From an uncultured Fluviicola sp. (GTDB lineage Bacteria; Bacteroidota; Bacteroidia; Flavobacteriales; Crocinitomicaceae): a stretch of DNA of 64,000 nucleotides. Location of the stretch: assembly GCF_946478805.1 (NCBI RefSeq), contig NZ_CAMLDC010000004.1, positions 1-64,000 of the forward strand, in the 5' to 3' direction. Shown here piece by piece: positions 50,827 through 58,114 of the stretch. The position numbers were made by a program, and so were the translations under genes. A model generated the notes under the pieces. It was not told where the DNA came from. It saw nothing but the letters and a program-made list of their open reading frames with translations, and did not search any database. Numbering within the stretch: position 1 is the first letter of the stretch; each line of letters opens with the position of its first letter.

Positions 50827-51451
50827 TTGTGTTTTCTAAAAGTTGAACTGTAGCAAGAGAATGAATCAAAAACTGCCGCTTCGAAGGTACTTCGGTACAT
50901 AAAAACCGCGTACGTCTCAACTCTCCTTTTACAAAGGTTTTTCCTTGCAAAACAAATGTAGCATTTTTTGGAATCTCCTCAAGTATTATCTCCCCTCCTT
51001 CGCGCTTATCGTATTGTCTCAAAACACGCGACAGTTGTGTGTCTGTACACGAAGAAGCCTTCATATTTGTTAAACTTGTCATCAGGGCAATCTCGATATC
51101 CTTCGGAAGTAAACCTGTTTGAATAGCCGGCCACAATAGTTTTCGGAATTCGGTTTTCCATTCTTCCCCATGCGGTTTGATCCGGAATCCAAAATCGAGA
51201 TAGACGCGCAAATGTGCGAATTCGTGAAGGGTCGTGATTAAAAAATTATATGGATTCAAATTTCCATTCACAGAGATCCGGTGAAATGTCTCTCCTTGTT
51301 GTGGCGCCCGGTAATCTCCCAATTTGGTTGCCCTTGGATTGGTAATAGCAAAACGCACCGGATGATTCAGTAATAAATCCGCCACCATCAATTCAAATCC
51401 ACTTGGCAGATATGGTTTTAACTGCTGAATATATTTTTCCTTCTTTGTCAA
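50816..51451 (-). CDS. SprT-like zinc-metallopeptidase-fold protein
   Basis: About 211 aa from the TTG proposed here (MTKKEKYIQQLKPYLPSGF). The open frame reaches back to an ATG at 51544, but a perfect TACTTTTG -7 box lies inside that extension at 51469-51476 and the family N-terminus begins at the same place, so the longer start is doubted; it cannot be excluded. The zinc motif HEFAH (metal His with catalytic Glu) is near residue 76-80 of the shorter form, with a third ligand in KPHGEEWK about 14 residues later. SprT-domain proteins include the SPRTN DNA-protein crosslink proteases; here the role is unknown. It overlaps manC by 11 nt at its 3' end. Confidence 0.8.
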   Translation of the reverse strand: MTKKEKYIQQLKPYLPSGFELMVADLLLNHPVRFAITNPRATKLGDYRAPQQGETFHRISVNGNLNPYNFLITTLHEFAHLRVYLDFGFRIKPHGEEWKTEFRKLLWPAIQTGLLPKDIEIALMTSLTNMKASSCTDTQLSRVLRQYDKREGGEIILEEIPKNATFVLQGKTFVKGELRRTRFLCTEVPSKRQFLIHSLATVQLLENTNER

Positions 51452-51468
51452 TTTTGTCTCCAATAATA

Positions 51469-51476
51469 CAAAAGTA
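51469..51476 (-). promoter_or_regulatory. -7 box (TACTTTTG) for the SprT-manC unit
   Basis: Perfect TANNTTTG on the minus strand, 17 nt before the TTG start proposed for the SprT-like gene. No good -33 TTG was found. Confidence 0.4.
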
Positions 51477-51630
51477 ATTACATTTTCAGGTTCCGGTTGA
51501 AATTGGTTCAACAAGTTATGAATCAGTCCTGGTGAATAATCCATAATTGAGAATTAAAAATGGATAATTGAAAAGTGACGGAATCGAAAACATGAACGTT
51601 TGTCTTCATCAAAAGCTTTGCTTTTTCTCC

Positions 51631-51660
51631 TTTTCAATTCTCAATTCTCCATTTTCAATT
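51631..51660 (+). repeat. TTTTCAATTCT..CATTTTCAATT dispersed repeat, copy 3
   Basis: Same element as at 69-100 and 48097-48127. A further inverted relative (AATTGAGAATT..AATTGAAAA) lies at 51544-51573, so the two can pair across the SprT-mlaE spacer. Confidence 0.6.
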
Positions 51661-51686
51661 GTTTTTCTTTTAACTTTATATCCGAA

Positions 51687-52427
51687 ATGGGGATAATACA
51701 AAATATCGGCAAGTATTTCATGATGATGTGGATCGTGTTTTCAAAGCCAGAAAAATGGAAAATTTTCCGTAGACGTTTTTTCCAGGAAATGGAACTCATC
51801 GGGGTTAAATCCATTCCGATCGTTGCCTTGATGTCTGCCTTTATGGGAGCTGTAATTGCATTGCAGACCGCTTCAAATATGGACAACCCGCTTCTTCCAT
51901 CCTACACAGTCGGATACATCACACGTTCTTCAACTATATTAGAGTTTTCTCCGACGATCATCTCACTGATCCTGGCGGGAAAGGTGGGTTCGAATATTGC
52001 TTCGGAAGTTGGAACCATGCGCGTTACTGAACAAATTGATGCATTGGAAATCATGGGGGTGAACTCATTGAGTTATTTGGTTCTTCCAAAAGTGACGTCC
52101 GCAATGATCTTCTTTCCGATACTGATCATTTTTTCTATCGGACTAAGCTTAATCGGTGGTTGGCTGTCTCTGAAACTTTCCGGACTTTCATCAACAGAAA
52201 CATATATTTACGGGATCCGCTTCTTTTACAGGGATAGTGATATTGTTTACGCTCTGACTAAAACGGTTGTCTTTGCCTTTTTGATTACTTCGATTGCATC
52301 TTTCAAAGGATATTACACAAGCGGTGGTGCTTTGGACGTTGGTAAATCGTCAACAGAAGCGGTAGTAAGTGCCAGTGTTGCCATTTTGATCGCGAATTTC
52401 TTCCTAACTCAAATGTTCCTGTTGTAA
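51687..52427 (+). CDS. mlaE: MlaE-family ABC transporter permease
   Basis: 246 aa from ATG 51687; the upstream frame is intergenic and holds a TAACTTTA -7-like box. Family features: [32 protein letters not shown] (about 33-63), [27 protein letters not shown] (with [20 protein letters not shown] read here near 107-126), and five to six transmembrane helices. It is the inner-membrane permease that, with MlaF, moves phospholipids between the inner membrane and an MCE-type periplasmic carrier to keep the outer membrane asymmetric. Its stop overlaps the ATG of mlaF by one base (TAATG). No mlaD, mlaB or mlaC gene is in the window. Confidence 0.92.
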   Translation: [246 protein letters not shown]

Positions 52428-53188
52428 TGATTGAAGTTATCCACGTCAATAAAACTTTTGGTGACAATCAGGTTCTCAAAGATGTCAGCGCTTCTTTCGA
52501 AAAAGGCAAAGTCAACCTCATCATAGGTCAGTCAGGCCAGGGAAAATCCGTACTTGCAAAATGTATCGTGGGTCTTCATGAAGTGGATTCAGGACAAATT
52601 TTGTACGACGACAGGGATTTCACGAAAATGGACCGTTTGCAGCGCAAGGAAATCAGACAGGAAATCGGAATGCTATTTCAAGGTTCCGCTCTTTTCGACT
52701 CCATGACGGTAGAGCAGAATATCATGTTCCCTTTGACAATGTTCACCAAAATGAGCAAAAAGGAAATGCAGGATCGCGTGGATTTTTGTTTGGACCGCGT
52801 AAATCTTGCAGGAAAAAATGGGCTTTATCCGGCTGAATGTTCCGGAGGGATGCAAAAACGAATCGCCATTGCCCGTGCAATTTCCATGAATCCGAAATAT
52901 TTGTTTTGCGATGAACCGAACTCCGGATTGGATCCTCAGACATCGATCCTGATTGATAATCTGATTCGTGAAATTACTTATGAATATGATATCACAACGA
53001 TCGTAATTACACACGATATGAACTCTGTAATTGAAATCGGTGACAGTGTCATTTTCATTAATCAAGGTCAGAATTGGTGGCAGGGAGACCGTAAATCCAT
53101 TATTACGACAGACAATAAGGAAATCAATGATTTTGTATTTGCTTCGGACTTTATGAAGGAGATCAAGGAGAAGATGAAAGAAGAATAA
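52427..53188 (+). CDS. mlaF: MlaF-family ABC transporter ATP-binding protein
   Basis: 253 aa. Walker A GQSGQGKS near 33-40, Q-loop MLFQGSALFDSMTVEQN near 81-97, signature ECSGGMQKR near 137-145, Walker B YLFCDEPNSGLDP near 157-169, switch His in VITHDMN near 190-196. It powers the MlaE permease encoded immediately upstream (shared TAATG), moving phospholipids across the envelope. The C-terminal tail is short, so it lacks the extension that some MlaF proteins use for dimer swapping (not verified). The MCE-domain partner must be encoded elsewhere. Confidence 0.93.
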   Translation: MIEVIHVNKTFGDNQVLKDVSASFEKGKVNLIIGQSGQGKSVLAKCIVGLHEVDSGQILYDDRDFTKMDRLQRKEIRQEIGMLFQGSALFDSMTVEQNIMFPLTMFTKMSKKEMQDRVDFCLDRVNLAGKNGLYPAECSGGMQKRIAIARAISMNPKYLFCDEPNSGLDPQTSILIDNLIREITYEYDITTIVITHDMNSVIEIGDSVIFINQGQNWWQGDRKSIITTDNKEINDFVFASDFMKEIKEKMKEE

Positions 53189-53238
53189 TTATCGAAGACA
53201 TTCGCTTGATAATTGATAATTAAATTCATTGATAATTT

Positions 53239-53883
53239 TTAATAATAAATCTTCAAAATCATCGGTTTCGCTTCTTTATCAATGATCGGAATCAATTCCT
53301 CGAAATAATTCTCTGATAGCATAGCGCAACCCAAACTGTTACAGATCGGATAATATTGCTCTTCGTCCGGGACACAGCTGTATCGATGCAGAACAATAGC
53401 TCTTGCCGCTGCTTGATCATTCGATTTTTCCAACCCTGCCAATTTGTATGATTTCCCGAAGTTTCCCTGGTATGAACCTCCAACTTTGTACAGACCCAAT
53501 GAAGTCATGTATGAATTTGGAATATTGCTGAACCGGAGTGAATCGGTTCCCGCGATTTCCGATCCCGATCCATGTGCGCAGAGTCCTTTGGAAATCACTT
53601 TACCCGTTTTCAGGTCAACTACAAACAATCGGAAATACTTGGATGGGATCTTCATATCGATCAGGATGGCTTTTTGACTTGAATAGAGTGCTCCTTTGTT
53701 TTTAATATAATTCCTGACTGATTCGATCTGACGGGGAAGCTCCAGAATGAAACGGGTGGAATCATAATCGGATTCCGGTATGGTTTCTTCCGATTCACCC
53801 AAATTCAGTTGAGATGTCTGCGCTTGATTATAGGTACAGGCACAAATAAAAAGGATAAAGGCAATAAAATACAATTTGGTCAT
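53239..53883 (-). CDS. Murein L,D-transpeptidase catalytic-domain family lipoprotein
   Basis: 214 aa. The signal MTKLYFIAFILFICACTYNQ has a lipobox-like ICAC with Cys16. The catalytic part (about 60-210) matches the YkuD-like 'murein L,D-transpeptidase catalytic domain family' of Bacteroidota: YFRLFVVDLKTGKVISKGLCAHGSGS, RFSNIPNSYMTSLGLYKVGG, RAIVLHRYSCVPDEEQ, and the Cys-box SLGCAMLS with catalytic Cys. A His (HRYS) and Cys pair is kept, so it is likely active on peptidoglycan (cross-linking or lipoprotein attachment) in the periplasm. Monocistronic, followed by AT-rich repeats. Confidence 0.85.
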   Translation of the reverse strand: MTKLYFIAFILFICACTYNQAQTSQLNLGESEETIPESDYDSTRFILELPRQIESVRNYIKNKGALYSSQKAILIDMKIPSKYFRLFVVDLKTGKVISKGLCAHGSGSEIAGTDSLRFSNIPNSYMTSLGLYKVGGSYQGNFGKSYKLAGLEKSNDQAAARAIVLHRYSCVPDEEQYYPICNSLGCAMLSENYFEELIPIIDKEAKPMILKIYY

Positions 53884-54070
53884 TTTCAGTTTTTTGTTCT
53901 AACGCTAAAAATCAATTCGGGTACAAAATAGTTACTAATTACGAATTCCAAATTACGTGTGACGAATTACTACCTCACCTAACGTGTCAATTTCCACTTC
54001 TCAATCAGGAATTCGGTATTCGTAATTATACCAATTGCTTTTTATTATATTTATAAAAATAAAACGTGCC

Positions 54071-54487
54071 ATGAAGAGAAGGACACTTGCAATTGTAATA
54101 GGAATTATACTCGGAGGATTATTCATTGCTCTCGGAGATAGTTTATCCACGTACCTTTTTCCTTTGAAGAGTCCGATTCCAACAGATCGCGCATTCATCT
54201 CCGACTTTTATGAAAATGAAGTTCCTTTCGGATTCAAATTCACTATCGTACTGAATTGGGTGGTTTCTGCTTTTGTTGCGGCAATTGCCAGCACCTTTAT
54301 TTCAGGCAGGGATTCTTCGATTCCCATGCTTGCGTCAGTCGGTGTTTTAAACTTCCTGACCCTTCTACAAATCATTTTGGCCCCATATCCGCAATGGATG
54401 TTGATTTCCAGCTTATTGATCTTCATCCCGGTGGGATACATCGCTTATTTTTTAATCCGAAAAAAGAAAACGGATGAGGGAATTTGA
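54071..54487 (+). CDS. Small multipass membrane protein, function unknown
   Basis: 138 aa from ATG 54071. Four hydrophobic segments (about 6-24, 56-76, 83-103 and 108-128) with a charged loop (KSPIPTDRAFISDFYENEVPFG) between the first and second, and a basic tail (IRKKKTDEGI). The first helix carries Gly-x-x-x-Gly spacing (GIILGGLFIALG). I do not recognise the family. It overlaps the next gene by 14 nt, so the two are one operon. Confidence 0.75.
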   Translation: MKRRTLAIVIGIILGGLFIALGDSLSTYLFPLKSPIPTDRAFISDFYENEVPFGFKFTIVLNWVVSAFVAAIASTFISGRDSSIPMLASVGVLNFLTLLQIILAPYPQWMLISSLLIFIPVGYIAYFLIRKKKTDEGI

Positions 54488-55088
54488 TGAAAGAATCACA
54501 CATTATATTTCAAAATCTGCTGATTTTGCGCAACCCATATTGAATCAGTTAAGGGAAACTGTTCATCTCTTTTGTCCCCAAGTTGAAGAAGGAATGAAAT
54601 GGAGCATGCCGTTTTTCATGTACCGTGGAAAGATCCTGTGCAATATGGCTTCATTCAAAAATCATTGTTCCTTCGGATTTTGGCTTCATTCCGAAATGAG
54701 TGATCCCTACGGATTATTCAAACGGATTAAGGATGGTGGAATGGGTAGTTTAGGGAAGATCACTTCATTGGCTGACCTCCCGAAAACAGATCATTTGGGA
54801 GCTTGTATCCTGGAAGCAATGGCTTTAACGGAACAAGGAACAACACCCCGGGAGTTAAATCAAAAAGTCCCGAAACCACGTTTAGAACCGCCTTCGGAAT
54901 TAATCGAATTGCTGGAATCCAATCCGAAAGCAAAAGCTACATTCGAATCCTTTCCTCCTTCCCACCAAAAGGAATATATCAACTGGATCAGGGAAGCAAA
55001 ACGGGAAGAAACCAAACAGCGCAGATTGCAGCAAACGCTTGAAAACCTGTTGGAAGGAAAGTCAAAAGACTGGAAATATATGCGTTAA
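54474..55088 (+). CDS. YdeI/OmpD-associated family protein (DUF1801 fold)
   Basis: 204 aa. The N-terminal MREFDERITHYISKSADFAQPILNQLRETV (1-30) and VEEGMKWSMPFFMYRGKILCNMASFKNHCSFGFWL (about 38-72) are the DUF1801/YdeI-like core; the C-terminal half is the YdeI/OmpD-associated tail (PPSELIELLESNPKAKATFESFPPSHQKEYINWIREAKREET), ending with a basic helix. Cytoplasmic, no signal peptide. The family has been linked to stress and antimicrobial tolerance in enteric bacteria, but no reaction is known. Overlaps the membrane gene upstream by 14 nt. Confidence 0.85.
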   Translation: MREFDERITHYISKSADFAQPILNQLRETVHLFCPQVEEGMKWSMPFFMYRGKILCNMASFKNHCSFGFWLHSEMSDPYGLFKRIKDGGMGSLGKITSLADLPKTDHLGACILEAMALTEQGTTPRELNQKVPKPRLEPPSELIELLESNPKAKATFESFPPSHQKEYINWIREAKREETKQRRLQQTLENLLEGKSKDWKYMR

Positions 55089-55143
55089 CCGATTTTCGCC
55101 CACCATTGACCGATTTTGATTAAACAACTCCTGATTAGTCTTA

Positions 55144-55151
55144 TACCTTTG
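55144..55151 (+). promoter_or_regulatory. -7 box (TACCTTTG) of the LiaF-LytSR operon
   Basis: Perfect TANNTTTG, 20 nt before the ATG at 55172. A TTG lies about 25 nt upstream. Confidence 0.5.
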
Positions 55152-55171
55152 CCTTATAAATCTTTCAGATC

Positions 55172-55981
55172 ATGGAAACAGATAACATTCGCACGGAAAT
55201 AGAACACGAAATTTTAAAAGCACAGAAAAGTCATCGTCGCGGAAAAATAGCAGGTGGATTGGCCATTGTTTTCTTTGGAACAATTTACTTATTGGAACAA
55301 CTAGGTTACAACATCCCTTCTTATTTACTCAGTTGGCAAATGATTCTAATCGTAATCGGAATTATTGTACTGGTTAAGCACAAATTCAGAAAATTCCATG
55401 GATATCTCCTCATCATTATTGGTAAGTTATTTCTTCTCGCTGAATGGTATCCGAACGTCATTAACGGCAAGATCATATTTCCGATCGCGTTAATCCTGAT
55501 CGGTCTGATCGTTGTCTTTTCAAAAAACAAACGATGCGGCCGAAACAGCAGAAGACACCGGTTTTCAAAGGAGAACTGGAAACACATTCATGAAGCGCAT
55601 AAAAGAGGTTACTCTGCGTACAATTACAACGAGGATGATTTCATTGACAGTGTCAGTTTTTTCGGAGGAATCACAAAAACAGTAGTCAGCAAGAACTTTA
55701 AAGGAGCGGATATTGTTTCTTTCTTCGGGGGAACCGACGTAAATCTTTCACAGGCAGATTTTCAGGATCGAATCGTAGTCGATGTCACCAATGTATTTGG
55801 AGGAACGACTTTGACAATACCCAACAACTGGGAAGTTATTTCGGAAGTTGCAAGCATCTTCGGATCATTCGAAGACAAACGTCCGCCACATCAGCGGGAT
55901 GCAGGTGAAGAAAGCAAGGTACTTGTATTAAGAGGAACCTGCATGTTCGGCGGAATCGAAGTGAATAGTTTCAGCAAATAA
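55172..55981 (+). CDS. LiaF/LiaI-like cell-envelope stress protein
   Basis: 269 aa. Residues about 25-115 hold four short hydrophobic helices (LiaI-LiaF-like transmembrane region, DUF5668 type: GKIAGGLAIVFFGTIYLLEQLGY, SWQMILIVIGIIVLVKH, LILIGLIVVFSKN). A basic linker (KNKRCGRNSRRHRFSKENWKH) follows. The C-terminal 110 residues are the cytoplasmic beta-helical domain with repeats FFGGITKTVVSKNFKGADIVSFFGGTDVNLSQADF, VFGGTTLTIP and MFGGIEVNSF. In Gram-positive bacteria LiaF restrains a sensor kinase; here a LytS/LytR pair follows 6 nt downstream in the same operon, which suggests the same control logic (inference). Confidence 0.9.
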   Translation: METDNIRTEIEHEILKAQKSHRRGKIAGGLAIVFFGTIYLLEQLGYNIPSYLLSWQMILIVIGIIVLVKHKFRKFHGYLLIIIGKLFLLAEWYPNVINGKIIFPIALILIGLIVVFSKNKRCGRNSRRHRFSKENWKHIHEAHKRGYSAYNYNEDDFIDSVSFFGGITKTVVSKNFKGADIVSFFGGTDVNLSQADFQDRIVVDVTNVFGGTTLTIPNNWEVISEVASIFGSFEDKRPPHQRDAGEESKVLVLRGTCMFGGIEVNSFSK

Positions 55982-55987
55982 AAAAAG

Positions 55988-57013
55988 ATGTTTTTAAGAA
56001 CCAGTACAAAAGTGCAATTACTCTTCATCGTTTGGACGGTGATTGCAAGTTTTGTATTTTTCTTTGCATTGTTGGGAAATCATTTCCCATTCGATATCGC
56101 CTGGAAAGACGCACTTTTTTCCGGACTGATCATTTCGGTTATTTCCCAGATTCTTTATTTCATCCAAACATATTCTCACGCGAAAAGACCAGTTAATTTT
56201 TCCAATTTCGGTTTGGTATTGGTTCTGACAGCAATTTACCAACTTTTAATAAACAGCGCATTCAAACTGGTCTTGGGTGATGAACGCTGGACGCAATACA
56301 TTCGTCCGTTCGAAGGTGCACGCGCCTTTATTGTTTTCTTCATTCTCATCTCCGTGAGTTTGTATTGGTGGATCAATAAGAATCAACAGATCCAATCACA
56401 AGTACACCAGCAACTGATCGAACAGGAACGTGCATTGACGAAAGCGGAACTGGACAATATCCACCAACAATTGCAACCGCACTTTCTGTTTAACAGTTTG
56501 AATTCGATTGGAGCTTTGACGGAAATCAATCCAACAGAAGCCAACCGGATGATTTTATTGCTGAGTGATTTCCTGAGGGGAACCTTACGAAAGGACATTC
56601 AGACCCTGATTCCTATTTCAGAGGAGATCGAGCAGGTAAAACGTTACCTGGAAATCGAAAAGATTCGTTTCGGTCATCGTTTAAAAACGGAATTCAATAT
56701 TGATGAAGGTTGCATGGAAACCCCGGTTCCTCCCCTTTTATTACAACCCGTAATTGAAAACGCCATTAAATTCGGATTGTATGGTTCTACCGGTGAAGTC
56801 ACCATATATGTTGGCGTCAAGCACCATGAAAACGGGCTGGAAGTCGAAGTCAGAAATCCGTTCGATCCCGATTTCACCCAATACAAAACCGGGAAAGGAT
56901 TCGGTCTCACCAGTATCAAACGCAGATTGATGCTTCTTTTCAATCAATACGACCTATTAACCACCGAGAAACAAGATAAACTATTCATTACTAAAATTTT
57001 GATTCCGAAATGA
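55988..57013 (+). CDS. LytS-type sensor histidine kinase
   Basis: 341 aa. Four hydrophobic segments fall in residues 10-125 (about 10-30, 38-57, 72-90, 105-125), followed by a short coiled coil (QQIQSQVHQQLIEQERALTKAELDNIHQQ) and the His_kinase motif QPHFLFNSLNSIGALTEINP with the phospho-acceptor His near 160. The ATP domain has VIENAIKFGLYGS near 255-267 and GKGFGLTSIKRRLMLLF near 300-316. Lies 6 nt after the LiaF-like gene and overlaps the LytTR regulator gene by 4 nt (ATGA), so the three form one operon. Confidence 0.94.
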   Translation: MFLRTSTKVQLLFIVWTVIASFVFFFALLGNHFPFDIAWKDALFSGLIISVISQILYFIQTYSHAKRPVNFSNFGLVLVLTAIYQLLINSAFKLVLGDERWTQYIRPFEGARAFIVFFILISVSLYWWINKNQQIQSQVHQQLIEQERALTKAELDNIHQQLQPHFLFNSLNSIGALTEINPTEANRMILLLSDFLRGTLRKDIQTLIPISEEIEQVKRYLEIEKIRFGHRLKTEFNIDEGCMETPVPPLLLQPVIENAIKFGLYGSTGEVTIYVGVKHHENGLEVEVRNPFDPDFTQYKTGKGFGLTSIKRRLMLLFNQYDLLTTEKQDKLFITKILIPK

Positions 57014-57735
57014 TTAAGGCATTCATAGTAGACGACGAACCGCTGGCAAGAGAGGTTGTTAAAAAGCATTTGCAAAAATACGCAGACATTGTTCTTGTCG
57101 GAGAGGCAAGCGATGGATTTGAAGCATTGAAGTTAATTCCTGAAGCAAAACCCGACTTACTGTTTTTGGATATTCAAATGCCGAAAATTAACGGGTTCGA
57201 ATTATTGGAATTACTTTCAGAAAACCCTTCCGTCATTTTCACCACTGCATTTGATGAATTTGCTTTAAAAGCATTTGAAGTGAACGCATTGGATTACCTA
57301 TTGAAACCCTTCTCTGAAGAACGTTTCGATTCTGCTATAAGTAAAAAAAGAAATGCAGAGCTAAGCGGTGAAATGAAAAACGACATCCCACTTCAGATAA
57401 TTCATGAACAAAATCGCATTGTCGTAAAGGATGGAACTGAAATCAAGATCATCCCTATTGACGACGTGGATTATATAGAAGCCTATGACGACTATGTAAA
57501 AATCTATCAGGGGAAGAAATACATCTTGAAAAAACAAACGATGAATCATTTTGAACAAGTTCTCCCCAAAGATCAGTTTATCCGGATTCATCGCTCGTAC
57601 ATACTAAATGTCAATCAATTAACAAAAATCGAGTCGTACGAAAAAAATAGCTATGTTGCAATTTTAAAGAGCGGAACAAGCATTCCTATTTCCCGCTCGT
57701 CTTATAGCGAATTAAAATCCAGACTAGGCTTATAG
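57010..57735 (+). CDS. LytTR-family response regulator
   Basis: 241 aa. Receiver domain (1-120): DDE at 8-10, phospho-acceptor Asp in LFLDIQMPKINGFE (near 54), TTAFDEF and LLKPF. LytTR domain (about 130-241): IPIDDVDYIEAYDDYVKIYQ, FIRIHRSYILNVNQLTKIE, IPISRSSYSELKSRL. Partner of the LytS-type kinase encoded with a 4-nt overlap. It is related to the regulator at 5562-6239 but has a longer linker. Its target promoters are unknown; the cluster starting at 58115 lies directly downstream but is separated by a terminator. Confidence 0.95.
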   Translation: MIKAFIVDDEPLAREVVKKHLQKYADIVLVGEASDGFEALKLIPEAKPDLLFLDIQMPKINGFELLELLSENPSVIFTTAFDEFALKAFEVNALDYLLKPFSEERFDSAISKKRNAELSGEMKNDIPLQIIHEQNRIVVKDGTEIKIIPIDDVDYIEAYDDYVKIYQGKKYILKKQTMNHFEQVLPKDQFIRIHRSYILNVNQLTKIESYEKNSYVAILKSGTSIPISRSSYSELKSRLGL

Positions 57736-57855
57736 TAACCGTCGCCAAATGAAAAACAAGGTTCAGAAGCTCTTTATTTCTATCGGTACCTAGTCATCCT
57801 CTCTGGAGAAAATGTTACAGCTTGACGAAATCACTTTTTAATCAAAAATAATCCC

Positions 57856-57885
57856 AGGCAGGTCTTTAAAAAGATCTGCCTTTTT
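57856..57885 (+). terminator. Terminator after the LiaF-LytSR operon
   Basis: AGGCAGGTCT pairs with AGATCTGCCT (one G-T) around a 6-nt loop and is followed by TTTTT. Confidence 0.85.
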
Positions 57886-57952
57886 CTTTCCGGAAAATAG
57901 GTTTCAATTGCACTGATTTCCAAATTGATTAAATTATAATCATTTTATAGCT

Positions 57953-57976
57953 CTTATTTTTACTAGTAAAAATAAG
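57953..57976. promoter_or_regulatory. 24-bp perfect palindrome, candidate operator
   Basis: CTTATTTTTACT and AGTAAAAATAAG are exact reverse complements with no spacer. Its centre is about 84 nt before the predicted transcription start of the cluster. It has no T-run and is not in a terminator position, so a protein-binding site is more likely. A second small palindrome, GATTAA-TTT-TTAATC, lies at 57992-58006, directly before the -33 element. Confidence 0.65.
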
Positions 57977-58013
57977 AAAATAATGAAAAAAGATTAATTT
58001 TTAATCAAAAAAA

Positions 58014-58045
58014 TTTGTTTTATCAAAGAAGATTACTTATCTTTG
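58014..58045 (+). promoter_or_regulatory. Promoter of the L12-repeat / paralogue cluster
   Basis: TTTG at 58014-58017, a 20-nt spacer and TATCTTTG at 58038-58045 match the Bacteroidota -33/-7 consensus well. Confidence 0.65.
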
Positions 58046-58114
58046 TATTGTAGCAAGTCCGGACAAGGAATTGCTCGAACAACAACCTTATTATTAACCA
58101 TTATAAATTGAATC

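Larger units (their letters stand above)
57736..58114. other. 379-nt gene-free control region before the unassigned cluster
   Basis: Besides the terminator at 57856-57885 it holds a 24-bp perfect palindrome at 57953-57976, a second small palindrome at 57992-58006 and a promoter at 58014-58045. The stretch 57890-58030 is very AT-rich. The leader between the predicted start of transcription (near 58049) and the GTG at 58115 is about 66 nt and contains GTCCGGAC. No reading frame here is supported. Confidence 0.7.
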
